64,000 bases of DNA. Source: Butyrivibrio fibrisolvens 16/4. GTDB lineage: Bacteria > Bacillota > Clostridia > Lachnospirales > Lachnospiraceae. The stretch lies in contig FP929036.1 in assembly GCA_000209815.1 (NCBI GenBank), positions 1,645,541 to 1,709,540 on the forward strand. Direction: 5' to 3'. Below, piece by piece: positions 37,917-46,927 of the stretch (position 1 is its first letter; every line of letters begins with the position of its first letter). The notes beneath the pieces are model-generated. The model saw nothing but the letters and a program-made list of their open reading frames with translations, was not told where the DNA came from and did not search any database. The translations under genes were made by a program, and so were the position numbers.

Positions 37917-39143
37917 TGGCAAATGTTATAGTCGTTGGCGGTGGTGCTGCAGGTATGATGGCAGCATATGCTGCAGGAATGTGTGGACATGCAGTTACAC
38001 TTCTTGAAAAAACGAAAATTAGGAAAGAAAATCTATATTACAGGAAAGGGTAGATGTAATTTTACTAATGCTTGTGACATAGAGGATTTCTTTAAAAATG
38101 TAGTTAGCAATCCTAAATTTTTATATAGTTCACTTTATACCTTTGGACCAGAATCTATGATCGATTTCATAGAAATGAACGGTACACCTACTAAGGTAGA
38201 AAGAGGAAACAGAGCCTTTCCTGTATCTGACCATGCTTCAGATATTACAAAGGCTTTAGAAAAAGCCCTGAAAGATTATTCTGTTAAGGTTATGCTTCGT
38301 ACAGAAGTATCAGATATTCTCATAAGCGATAACAAAGTTACCTCTGTTGTTTTGGCAGACGGGACAAAAATGTATTGTGATAATGTTATTATTGCAACAG
38401 GAGGTTTATCTTATAGGACTACAGGTTCCACTGGAGATGGATTAAAATGGGCAAAAAAGCTAGGGCTTAATGTTACAGAAACAAGACCTGCTTTGGTTCC
38501 TTTAAATACAAAAGAAAGCTACATTCCTACTATGCAGGGATTGGCACTAAAGAATGTTAATCTTTCTATATATAATGAAAAGAAAAAGCTATATGATAGC
38601 TTTGGTGAAATGCTATTCACACACTTTGGTGTTAGCGGACCGCTTGTTCTTTCAGCTAGCTCTATTATTGGTTCAACCTTACAAAAGAAGGGCAGCCTAA
38701 AAGCTTATATAGATCTAAAGCCTGCTTTATCTAGAGATGATTTAGAGAATAGAATCTTACGTGATTTTAATGATAATTTGAACAAACACTTAAGCTCAGT
38801 TCTTAGAGGTTTGTTACCTAGCTCTATGGTGCCTGTTTTTATCGAAATTATGGATTTTGATGACAGTCGCCAGATTAATTCTGTTACAAAAGAGGAAAGG
38901 GCATTACTGTTAGACTTATTAAAAGCTTTTCCTTTTACTATTACAGGGCTTCGAGATTACAACGAAGCTATTGTTACTCAGGGTGGTGTTTCAGTTAAGG
39001 ATATTGACCCATCTACATTAAAATGTAAAAATATAGATAATCTTTCTTTCGTTGGTGAGGTATTGGATCTAGATGCCTTTACAGGAGGATTTAATTTACA
39101 AATTGCCTGGTCCACTGGATATTTGGCAGGATTATCAATATAA
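37916..39143 (+). CDS. YhiN/HI0933-family FAD-dependent oxidoreductase (frame break)
   Basis: A flavoprotein of the HI0933 family whose cellular role is not settled. The first 30 residues hold the FAD-binding GGGAAGMMAAYAAG. The frame then breaks in the tract A6-CG-A4 at 38007-38018. Either one extra base or two missing ones fits; two missing A's give LLEKNEKLGKKIYITGKGR, the wording I expect for the family. The rest has GKGRCNFTNAC, FGVSGP and the C-terminal GGFNLQIAWSTGYLAG. Total length is about 410 residues. It is coupled to the RpiR gene and followed by cmk after 18 bases. Confidence 0.9.
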
Positions 39144-39161
39144 ATTTTGGAGGATATTATT

Positions 39162-39821
39162 ATGGCAATGAATGTTGCAATCGACGGACCTGCAGGTGCA
39201 GGAAAATCAACAATAGCAAAGGCTATAGCCAAGAAGTTAGGCTATGTTTATGTAGATACAGGAGCAATGTATAGAGCAATGGCTTTATATTTCCTTCGTT
39301 CTAATATTTCAAAGGACGATGAAGCAACGATTTCTTCAGTAGTTGACGATATTTCAGTATCTATCAAATATGAAGATGGTGCTCAGCACGTTATTTTAAA
39401 TGGAGAGGATGTTACAGGTCTTATTCGTACAGAAGAGGTTGGTAATATGGCCAGCGCCACATCTGTTTACGGTCCTGTTCGTACAAAGCTTGTTGCTTTA
39501 CAGCAGGAGCTTGCTAAGACTACTGATGTAATTATGGATGGAAGAGATATTGGTACAGTAGTTCTTCCTAATGCTGATGTAAAGGTATTCCTTACAGCTT
39601 CTGTAGAGTGTCGTGCCAAGAGACGTTACGATGAACTTGTTGGTAAGGGATTAGAGGCAGACTTTGATAAAATTGCAAAGGATATCGAAGAGAGAGACTA
39701 TCGCGATAGTCATAGAGAAATCAGCCCACTTAAGCAGGCTGAGGATGCAACTTTGGTCGATAGCTCAGATATGACTATCGATGAAGTTGTTGATGCAATT
39801 ATTAAATTATGTAACAAGTAA
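39162..39821 (+). CDS. cmk: Cytidylate kinase
   Basis: Cmk phosphorylates CMP and dCMP. The 219-residue protein has the P-loop DGPAGAGKST (8-17) and the NMP-binding YVDTGAMYRAMA. Further signatures are MDGRDIGTVVLP and the C-terminal RDYRDSHREISPL stretch. The ATG at 39162 follows TTGGAGG; upstream in-frame codons lack a site. cmk-ispH-S1 is a standard Clostridial order. Confidence 0.96.
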   Translation: MAMNVAIDGPAGAGKSTIAKAIAKKLGYVYVDTGAMYRAMALYFLRSNISKDDEATISSVVDDISVSIKYEDGAQHVILNGEDVTGLIRTEEVGNMASATSVYGPVRTKLVALQQELAKTTDVIMDGRDIGTVVLPNADVKVFLTASVECRAKRRYDELVGKGLEADFDKIAKDIEERDYRDSHREISPLKQAEDATLVDSSDMTIDEVVDAIIKLCNK

Positions 39822-39854
39822 TATAAGCCGTTTTAGCGGTGTAAGAGGTGTTTA

Positions 39855-40700
39855 ATGAAAGTTACTTTAGCTAAATCAGCAGGATTTTGTTTTGGAGTTC
39901 AAAGAGCTGTTGATGTTGTAGAAAAACAAATCAGTGAAGGCGCAACGCCTTTATATACTTATGGTCCAATCATCCATAATGAGGAGGTTGTAAAGGGCTT
40001 TGAGGCAAATGGCGTTAAGGTAATGGAAGAGGATTCATCAGAAAATTATCCAGCAGGTACTGTCATTATTCGTTCTCATGGTGTCACAAGAGCTGTCGAG
40101 GAAGAATTAAACGCAAAGGGCCATGAAATTATTGATGCAACCTGCCCATTTGTTAAAAAAATACATAGAGCAGTAGATGAACATTCAAAAAATGGCGAAC
40201 ATATTGTAATTATAGGAAATCCAGAACATCCAGAGGTTAGAGGAATTGTTGGCTGGATAAACGGTAATGATTACACAGTAATACCCGATGAGAAGGCAGC
40301 TGAGGATTTTTCAGTTAATACTCGCACGAGTATTTGTATTGTGTCTCAAACCACCTTCAATCACAACAAATTTCAAGAATTAGTTGAAATTATAAAGCAA
40401 AAAGGTTATCATATTATTGTTTTGAATACAATATGCGATGCGACTAATAAGCGTCAGGTTGAGGCAGCTGAAATTGCTTCTAATGTAGATGCTATGATAG
40501 TAATTGGAAGTAAAAATTCTTCTAATACGCAGAAGCTATATGAGATATGCAAAACAAGATGCAACGATACTTACTATATACAGACAGCTGATGATTTGCA
40601 GCTATCTGGCCTTAGTTCCATTGAAAGTGTAGGTATTACCGCAGGGGCTTCCACCCCAAACAATATTATTGAGGAGGTTCAAAAGAAATGTCAGAAATGA
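39855..40700 (+). CDS. ispH: 4-hydroxy-3-methylbut-2-enyl diphosphate reductase IspH (possibly the N-half of an IspH-S1 fusion)
   Basis: IspH performs the last step of the MEP isoprenoid pathway with a 4Fe-4S cluster. The three ligands are C12, C97 and C194, in AGFCFG, DATCPFV and NTICDATN. The His residues in GPIIHNEE and RSHGVT are also present. The 281 residues are the usual size. As sequenced, it stops 13 bases inside the next gene. Adding one A at 40686-40688 would fuse it in frame to the S1 protein, the arrangement known in many Clostridia, so the separation may be a sequence error. Confidence 0.95.
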   Translation: MKVTLAKSAGFCFGVQRAVDVVEKQISEGATPLYTYGPIIHNEEVVKGFEANGVKVMEEDSSENYPAGTVIIRSHGVTRAVEEELNAKGHEIIDATCPFVKKIHRAVDEHSKNGEHIVIIGNPEHPEVRGIVGWINGNDYTVIPDEKAAEDFSVNTRTSICIVSQTTFNHNKFQELVEIIKQKGYHIIVLNTICDATNKRQVEAAEIASNVDAMIVIGSKNSSNTQKLYEICKTRCNDTYYIQTADDLQLSGLSSIESVGITAGASTPNNIIEEVQKKCQK

Positions 40701-41812
40701 GTTTTGAACAAATGCTTGAGGAATCATTTAAAACTATACACAATGGAGAGGTCGTAGACGGTACTGTTATCAGTGTTAAGCCTGATGAAATCGTTTTAAA
40801 CATCGGTTACAAGTCAGATGGTATTATTACACGTTCTGAGTACACAAACGAGTCAAATGTAGATCTTACTACTGTTGTTAAGGTTGGCGACCCACTTTCT
40901 GCTATTGTTGTAAAGGTAAATGATGGCGAGGGACAGGTTCTTTTATCTTATAAGAGACTTGTTCAGGAAAAGGGTAATGAAAGATTAGCAGAAGCTTTCG
41001 AGAACGGTGAAGTTCTTACAGCTACAGTTGATAAGGTTCTTAAGGGTGGCCTTACAGTTGTTGTTGATGAAGCTAGAGTATTTATTCCTGCTTCATTCGT
41101 ATCAGATGTATACGAGAAGGATCTTGGAAAGTACCAGGGTCAGGAAATCAGCTTTGTAATTACAGAATTCGATCCAAAGCGTCGTAGAATTATCGGTAAC
41201 AGAAAGACTCTTCTTGTTGCAGATAGAGCAAAGGCTCAGGAAGAGCTTATGTCTAAGATTGCTGTTGGCCAGGAATTCGAAGGAACAGTTAAGAATGTTA
41301 AGGACTTTGGCGCATTCATCGATTTAGGTGGTGCTGATGGTCTTCTTCACATCTCAGAGATGAGCTGGGGACGTGTTGAGAATCCTACAAAGACTCTTAA
41401 CGTTGGCGATACAATTAAGGTATTTGTTAAGGAAATCAAGGATGGCAAGATTGCACTTTCTTGCAAGTTTGACAATGAGAATCCATGGAACGGTGCTTCT
41501 GAGAAGTACGCTGTAGGTTCTGTTGTTAAGGGTAAGGTAGTACGTATGAAGGACTTCGGCGCTTTCGTAGAACTTGCTCCTGGTATTGATGCACTTCTTC
41601 ACGTTTCTCAGATTTCTAAGGAGCGTATTGAGAAGCCTTCAGATGTTCTTTCTATCGGACAGGATATCGAGGCAAAGGTTGTTGAATTCAACGACGATGA
41701 GAAGAAGATTAGCCTTTCTATGAAGGCACTTCTTGAGCCTGAGACAGCTGATGCTGATGAGGCTGAGGTTGCTGATGTAAACATCGAAGAAGTAGCTGCT
41801 TCAGAAGAGTAA
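40688..41812 (+). CDS. S1 RNA-binding protein (ribosomal protein S1-like, four S1 domains)
   Basis: The 374 residues contain four S1 domains in a row, at about 15-90, 100-165, 186-256 and 272-343. Each later repeat has the pattern GAFI/VDL or ELxPGxDALLHVSQ. An acidic tail (ETADADEAEVADV) ends the protein. It probably helps mRNA binding at the 30S subunit. The start ATG 40688 stands ten bases after GAGGAGG. This run of bases also encodes Glu-Glu-Val of ispH, so an IspH-S1 fusion is equally possible (see findings). A terminator follows. Confidence 0.9.
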   Translation: MSEMSFEQMLEESFKTIHNGEVVDGTVISVKPDEIVLNIGYKSDGIITRSEYTNESNVDLTTVVKVGDPLSAIVVKVNDGEGQVLLSYKRLVQEKGNERLAEAFENGEVLTATVDKVLKGGLTVVVDEARVFIPASFVSDVYEKDLGKYQGQEISFVITEFDPKRRRIIGNRKTLLVADRAKAQEELMSKIAVGQEFEGTVKNVKDFGAFIDLGGADGLLHISEMSWGRVENPTKTLNVGDTIKVFVKEIKDGKIALSCKFDNENPWNGASEKYAVGSVVKGKVVRMKDFGAFVELAPGIDALLHVSQISKERIEKPSDVLSIGQDIEAKVVEFNDDEKKISLSMKALLEPETADADEAEVADVNIEEVAASEE

Positions 41813-41830
41813 TATTTGATTAATTTTATG

Positions 41831-41860
41831 GAGACCTAGTTTACTAGGTCTCTTTTTTTG
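41831..41860 (+). terminator. Intrinsic terminator after the S1 gene
   Basis: The arms GAGACCTAGT (41831-41840) and ACTAGGTCTC (41843-41852) are perfect, with T7 after them. Confidence 0.92.
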
Positions 41861-42006
41861 ATATTTAAAATAACTAATACCCTGTAACATGCCTGCTTTC
41901 TTTTTATTCTTAGAAAAGTAACAATAAATACACAAATCATTTGTATAATTAAGTTGTTGTATAGGTAGGGATACTTGTTATAAATCTTTTATTTGCGGGG
42001 TGAAGC
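41861..42006 (+). other. Upstream region of cheR
   Basis: These 146 bases are AT-rich. A TATAAT at 41944-41949 has no good -35 partner. I see no clear sigma-28 type box. The start codon is preceded by GGGGTGA. Confidence 0.3.
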
Positions 42007-42780
42007 ATGGATAATTACGAAGGTTTCAAGAAAGAAGTACACGATTTAACAAAAATTGATCTGAGTTCCTATAAGGAAAAGCAGATGCGTCGTCGTATTG
42101 ATTCCCTTGTTACAAAGCATAAATGTAAGGAATACCATGAATATGTCATGTTATTAAAGAATGATAAGGAAGTATTTGATGAATTTGTAAATTTCCTTAC
42201 TATAAATGTTTCTGAATTTTATAGAAATCCAGAGCAGTGGGAACTGATGAGCAAGGAATTTATTCCAGAGCTTATGAAGAAATCTGGACAACAGCTGAAA
42301 ATTTGGAGCGCTGCTTGTTCTACAGGAGATGAGCCATATTCACTTGTAATGTGTTTATCACAGCATGTTCCTCTTAATAAGATTAAAATCTTTGCTACTG
42401 ATTTGGATAAACAGGTAATTGCTACTGCAAAGGTTGGATTATATAGTGCTAAGAGTATTGCAAATGTGCCTGCAGATTTAAAGAAAAAATTCTTTACTCA
42501 GGTAGGAAATTCTTATCAGATTAGTGATGAAGTAAAGCGATGCGTAGAATTTAAAGAGCACAATCTTTTAAGAGATGCTTATCCATCAAACTATGACATG
42601 ATTGTATGTAGAAATGTATTGATATACTTTACAGATGAAGCAAAGACAGAAGTGTATGATAAATTCTGTAAAGCTCTGAGACCTGGTGGTATTTTGTTTA
42701 TCGGATCTACCGAACAGGTAATAGACTACAAAGAACTAGGATATAAGAGAAGATATTCGTTCTACTATGAAAAAGTATAA
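42007..42780 (+). CDS. cheR: Chemotaxis methyltransferase CheR
   Basis: CheR methylates glutamates of chemoreceptors with S-adenosylmethionine. The 257 residues have the N-terminal helical domain (KQMRRRIDSLVTKH) and the SAM domain with WSAACSTGDEPYSLVM and IFATDLDKQVIA. YDMIVCRNVLIYF and a C-terminal LRPGGILFIGSTE are the usual late motifs. The gene is alone, between the S1 terminator and a shared terminator with the reverse-strand gene. Together with cheV it shows a chemotaxis system, with its other parts elsewhere. Confidence 0.95.
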   Translation: MDNYEGFKKEVHDLTKIDLSSYKEKQMRRRIDSLVTKHKCKEYHEYVMLLKNDKEVFDEFVNFLTINVSEFYRNPEQWELMSKEFIPELMKKSGQQLKIWSAACSTGDEPYSLVMCLSQHVPLNKIKIFATDLDKQVIATAKVGLYSAKSIANVPADLKKKFFTQVGNSYQISDEVKRCVEFKEHNLLRDAYPSNYDMIVCRNVLIYFTDEAKTEVYDKFCKALRPGGILFIGSTEQVIDYKELGYKRRYSFYYEKV

Positions 42781-42784
42781 TTCT

Positions 42785-42822
42785 AATAACTCGCTAATGC
42801 TTTAGCATATAGCGAGTTATTT
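42785..42822. terminator. Bidirectional terminator between cheR and the exonuclease gene
   Basis: The arms AATAACTCGCTA (42785-42796) and TAGCGAGTTATT (42810-42821) are perfect, with an inner ATGC/GCAT stem and one bulged A. Confidence 0.85.
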
Positions 42823-43851
42823 TATAAGAATATCTTCTCTAATATCATTTACGGAGATGTAGGTTTCTTTGGAGTCGTAGTCGGGTTTGAAGGTGCGGAT
42901 ATTTCCGGCATCGATACCATTTGGCAGCGATACGAATATTCCTTCAGCTGCCACTTTACAGTCACGACGTGTGGCTGGTCTACGGCAGTTTTTATCTATG
43001 CTTTCTCCTATAGATTTTGGAACAATAATTTCTTCGTTAAGCAAATAATAATAGTTTTTATGGTCTGGCAAAAATGTAAATAATGTTCCATTAAACAAAT
43101 TAAGAGTAACGTAAATACGATTCTTTTTTATGATATAAATACCGTATTCGCGAATTTTATTGATGGAAGAGGGCAGAGAAATGTCCGTTTCTACCTCAAA
43201 TCTGAGCTTTTCTTCTATTACTTCGTGACTTATATATCGTAAATCCGAAGTAAGCAAATCAGTATAAGATAAAATATCAGCAATATAAATCATGCCTTTA
43301 ATATCTTCATAGTTATGTAGTAAAACCAGATCTTTAGATTCCTTATCCTCCATAAGAGAATAGTGCTGATAAACAGGTATTAATTCTCCTCCGTTGTATT
43401 TATCCTCACGTTGCAGGCCTAGGAATTCTTCTATGGTTTTTTGCTTGTAATTTGGTAAATCTAAAAGACATTTAGCCTTTGTGGTAGCAAGATACATATC
43501 TAAATGATGTTTGCTTTTTATCTTAGTATTAAATTTATATTTTCTGCATCTTTCTACAATGAAAGATTCATCAAATCTTGTTGAATTAAACCCAAGTAAA
43601 GTGGAGTATGAATCCATTACTTTTTCAAATTCTTCAATTATCTCTAATTCCTCAGATTCATTTTTTGCCAGAAGCTGAGTGATTGTAATTCTATTTCCTA
43701 GTCTGAGTGCATATCCAATAAGGTAAATAAAAGATTTTCTAGGGGATAGACCAGTACATTCTATGTCAAAAAAAACAGTATTCTCATCGAAATATTTGTT
43801 TAGTGAATAACTGATATTATCCACTTGATAATCATATGTAATAATCTCCAT
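42817..43851 (-). CDS. RNase H-like (YprB-type) exonuclease-fold protein
   Basis: The 344-residue protein has an N-terminal DnaQ/RNase H-like fold of the YprB type. Likely metal ligands are D29 and E31 in FFDIECTGL, the Asp of FNSTRFDESFI, and the Asp of LLHNYEDI. The C-terminal 140 residues have no motif I recognise, apart from a lysine/tyrosine-rich strand region. It could be a 3'-5' exonuclease acting on structured nucleic acid. The function of the family is not settled. It is the only minus-strand gene in the right half of the window. Confidence 0.8.
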   Translation of the reverse strand: MEIITYDYQVDNISYSLNKYFDENTVFFDIECTGLSPRKSFIYLIGYALRLGNRITITQLLAKNESEELEIIEEFEKVMDSYSTLLGFNSTRFDESFIVERCRKYKFNTKIKSKHHLDMYLATTKAKCLLDLPNYKQKTIEEFLGLQREDKYNGGELIPVYQHYSLMEDKESKDLVLLHNYEDIKGMIYIADILSYTDLLTSDLRYISHEVIEEKLRFEVETDISLPSSINKIREYGIYIIKKNRIYVTLNLFNGTLFTFLPDHKNYYYLLNEEIIVPKSIGESIDKNCRRPATRRDCKVAAEGIFVSLPNGIDAGNIRTFKPDYDSKETYISVNDIREDILIK

Positions 43852-43965
43852 AATGTGCTCCAGATTTTTTATTCTTATTGTACAAACAATACATTAACTT
43901 TACCATTTTGGTACTTAAAAATATACAAAATAAATGATAATAATTCTCTACTGTTTAATGCAAAA

Positions 43966-43974
43966 TGATATAAT
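43966..43974 (+). promoter_or_regulatory. Extended -10 promoter of the rnf operon
   Basis: TGATATAAT (43966-43974) is a full TGn extended -10 box, 47 bases before rnfC. No clear -35 box is present, which is typical for extended -10 promoters. Confidence 0.5.
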
Positions 43975-44021
43975 TTAGTTATGTATTAAGAAACAAAATC
44001 TATAAAGAGGGGTAAAAGCAT

Positions 44022-45340
44022 ATGAGCCTTAAGACATTCAAAGGTGGTGTTCATCCTTATGATGGCAAGGACTTATCCAAGGAGAAGCCTATCAAAGAAT
44101 TAATACCACAAGGCGAAATGGTATTTCCATTATCGCAACACATAGGTGCGCCTGCTCAGGCTTGTGTATCGGTGGGTGATTCTGTGCTTAGAGGTCAGAA
44201 GATTGCTGATGCTGGTGGTTTTGTATCTGCACCAATATATTCTTCTGTATCAGGTACAGTAAAAGCTATCGAACCTCGAAGAGTAGCTACAGGCGACATG
44301 GTTAATTCCATCATCATTGAAAATGATGGAAAATTCATTGAGAAAGGTTTTGAAGCATGCGCAGACTACACAAATCTTTCTAATGAAGAGATCATCAAAA
44401 AGATTCAGGAAGCTGGAATAGTTGGTATGGGTGGCGCAGGATTCCCTACCCACGTAAAGCTTTCGCCAAAGAATCCAGAGGCCATCGAGTTTATCATTGC
44501 AAACTGTGCAGAATGTGAGCCTTATCTTACTTCTGATTACAGATCAATGGTTGAGGAACCTGAAAAACTTATTGAAGGTATGAAAATTATTCTTCAATTA
44601 TTTCCAAAAGCTAAAGGTTTACTTGGCATAGAAGATAACAAGATGGATGTTATTCAAAATCTTACAAAACTCTGTGCAAAGGAACGTCGCATTGAAGTAG
44701 TACCACTTGTTACAAAATATCCTCAGGGCGGTGAGCGTCAGCTCATAAAAGCATGTACCGGTCGTGAAATCAATTCAAAAATGCTTCCAGCCGACGCAGG
44801 ATGTATTGTAGACAATGTCGCTACTATTAATGCGGTTTATACAGCGGTTGTAGAGGGTAAACCTGTAATGGATCGTATTTTTACTATTACAGGCGATGCA
44901 ATTATGGAACCACGTAATTTCCGTATTAACATCGGAACCAGCTACAAAGAAATTCTTGATGCAGCTGAGGGATATGTACGAGATCCAAAGAAGCTTATTT
45001 CTGGCGGCCCTATGATGGGATTCGCTCTTATGGATATTGATATTCCTACTACTAAAACTTCAGGAGCGCTTCTTGCATTATCTTATGATGATGTATCTGA
45101 ACAGGAAACAACTGCCTGCATTAATTGCGGAAGATGTGTTGAGGCTTGTCCTGAAAATCTTATTCCTTCTCGACTTTCTAAGTTTTCTGACCATGGCGAT
45201 AAGGAACAGTTTGAAAAGTGGTATGGACTTGAGTGTATAGAGTGTGGTAGCTGTAGTTATGCTTGCCCAGCAAAACAGCCTTTAGCTCAGGCCATTAAGA
45301 CCATGAAAAAGATAGTTCTAGCTGAAAAGAGAAAAAGTAG
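44022..45340 (+). CDS. rnfC: Rnf complex subunit RnfC (stop lost by a frame break)
   Basis: RnfC takes NADH electrons in the ferredoxin:NAD+ oxidoreductase ion pump. Signatures are the N-terminal GGVHPYDGKDLS, the NADH/FMN region GMGGAGFPTHVKL and NCAECEPYLTSDYR. Two 4Fe-4S motifs follow, CINCGRCVEACP and CIECGSCSYACP. In the given sequence the frame continues without stop into rnfD. One more A in A5 (45332-45336) gives the end EKRKK and a TAG at 45338-45340, followed by a proper ribosome site for rnfD. I therefore call two genes; RnfC then has about 439 residues, its usual length. Confidence 0.93.
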
Positions 45341-45356
45341 AAAGGAAAGGAAAGAC

Positions 45357-46304
45357 ATGAGCAATTTATTAAAAGTTTCTTCATCTCCACATGTTAGAGA
45401 CAAAGTTGATACCAGTCGTATCATGCTCTATGTAATCCTTGCCCTTATGCCAACTACAATTTTTGGAATTGTTAACTTTGGCTTTAGAGCATTATTACTT
45501 GTAGTAGTTTGTATAATAACATGTGTCTTATCTGAATTTTTATTTGAAAAAGCAATAGGAAAAAAGAGCACAATAAAAGACCTCAGTGCTGCGGTTACTG
45601 GACTTTTACTTGCTTTGAATTTGCCTTATACACTTCCTGTATGGCAGGCAGTTATTGGTTCCGTATTTGCGATAGTCGTTGTTAAGATGCTGTTTGGTGG
45701 CTTGGGTCAGAACTTTATGAATCCGGCCCTTGGCGGAAGAGCATTCCTTGTTATTTCTTTTGCAGCCACAATGACTCATTTTGAATACGATGGCGTAGCA
45801 GGAGCAACACCTCTTTCTTGTTTAAAGAATGGAGAGGTAGTAAATACTCTTGATATGCTCATCGGACGTACAGGCGGAACTATAGGTGAAACCAGTGCCC
45901 TTTGTATTTTGATTGGAGCTATTATTCTTATTCTTTTAGGAGTAATTGATTTAACTATTCCAGGTGTTTACATTTTAAGCTTTGTGGTATTTATCGTTTT
46001 ATTCGGTGGCAAAGGCTTTGATGCAACATATATCGTTGCTCATCTTTGTGGTGGTGGACTTATGCTTGGTGCATTCTTTATGGCAACCGATTATGTAACA
46101 TCACCAATCACGCCCGCTGGAAAGATAATATTTGGAATATGTTTAGGCGTGCTCACAGGTATCTTTAGAATATTTGGTAACAGTGCAGAAGGTGTTAGCT
46201 TTGCCATTATTTTCAGCAATCTTTTGGTTCCACTTATTGAGAGAGTTACTGTACCAAGAGCTTTTGGTATACCTAGAACAAAAACTAAAGGAGGTGAAAG
46301 CTAA
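45357..46304 (+). CDS. rnfD: Rnf complex subunit RnfD
   Basis: RnfD is the membrane subunit with covalent FMN. From ATG 45357, behind GGAAAGGAAAG, it has 315 residues with eight to nine hydrophobic helices. The conserved start is MSNLLKVSSSPHVRDK. The FMN attachment Thr is T151 in AGATPL. Other family marks are GLGQNFMNPALGGRAF and FFMATDYVTSPITPAGK. It overlaps rnfG by one base (TAATG). As sequenced it is in frame with rnfC (see the rnfC entry). Confidence 0.94.
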   Translation: MSNLLKVSSSPHVRDKVDTSRIMLYVILALMPTTIFGIVNFGFRALLLVVVCIITCVLSEFLFEKAIGKKSTIKDLSAAVTGLLLALNLPYTLPVWQAVIGSVFAIVVVKMLFGGLGQNFMNPALGGRAFLVISFAATMTHFEYDGVAGATPLSCLKNGEVVNTLDMLIGRTGGTIGETSALCILIGAIILILLGVIDLTIPGVYILSFVVFIVLFGGKGFDATYIVAHLCGGGLMLGAFFMATDYVTSPITPAGKIIFGICLGVLTGIFRIFGNSAEGVSFAIIFSNLLVPLIERVTVPRAFGIPRTKTKGGES

Positions 46305-46927
46305 TGAATAAATTAGTAAAAGATGCATTGGTTCTCACCTGTATCACAGTAATTGCTGGAGCAGCACTTGGGCTTGTATACGAAATTACAAAAGCACCAA
46401 TTGCAAAAGCAGAAGCAGATGCTCTCGCCAAGGCTTATCAAACAGTATTTTCAGATGCTGCATCCTTTGGAGATTTAGAAGGTTTTGATTCTGCAAAGGC
46501 TACAGAGATAGTTCAAAAAGCAGGCTACAGTGATGATACTATAGATAACTGTGTAACGGCTCTAGATAATAGCGGTAATGTATTAGGATACGTAATTACC
46601 GTAACATCGTCAGCAGGTTACGGTGGAAAAATCACTTTTTCAATGGGCATAACCAATGACAAAGTGATTAATGGATATTCAATTACAAATATTTCTGAAA
46701 CAGCTGGTCTTGGTATGAAGGCTAGAGATACTGGAGATGGTACATTTTCATCTCAGTTTATAAAAAGAAAAGCAGAAATATTTACTGTTACAAAAAATGG
46801 TGCATCTAATTCCTCTGAGATTGATGCCATTTCAGCGGCTACAATCACATCAAAAGCTATGACAAATGGCGTTAATGCAGGTGTCACCTACTTTGATTCT
46901 TTAGTAGGAGGTGCAGCAAATGAATAA
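46304..46927 (+). CDS. rnfG: Rnf complex subunit RnfG
   Basis: RnfG carries a covalent FMN on the outer side of the membrane. The 207 residues have one N-terminal transmembrane helix (8-28) and an FMN-binding domain. The attachment site is T180 in SAATITSKA. GYVITVTSSAGYGGKI and ETAGLGMKA are typical for the family. Its 3' end overlaps rnfE by eight bases. Confidence 0.94.
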   Translation: MNKLVKDALVLTCITVIAGAALGLVYEITKAPIAKAEADALAKAYQTVFSDAASFGDLEGFDSAKATEIVQKAGYSDDTIDNCVTALDNSGNVLGYVITVTSSAGYGGKITFSMGITNDKVINGYSITNISETAGLGMKARDTGDGTFSSQFIKRKAEIFTVTKNGASNSSEIDAISAATITSKAMTNGVNAGVTYFDSLVGGAANE

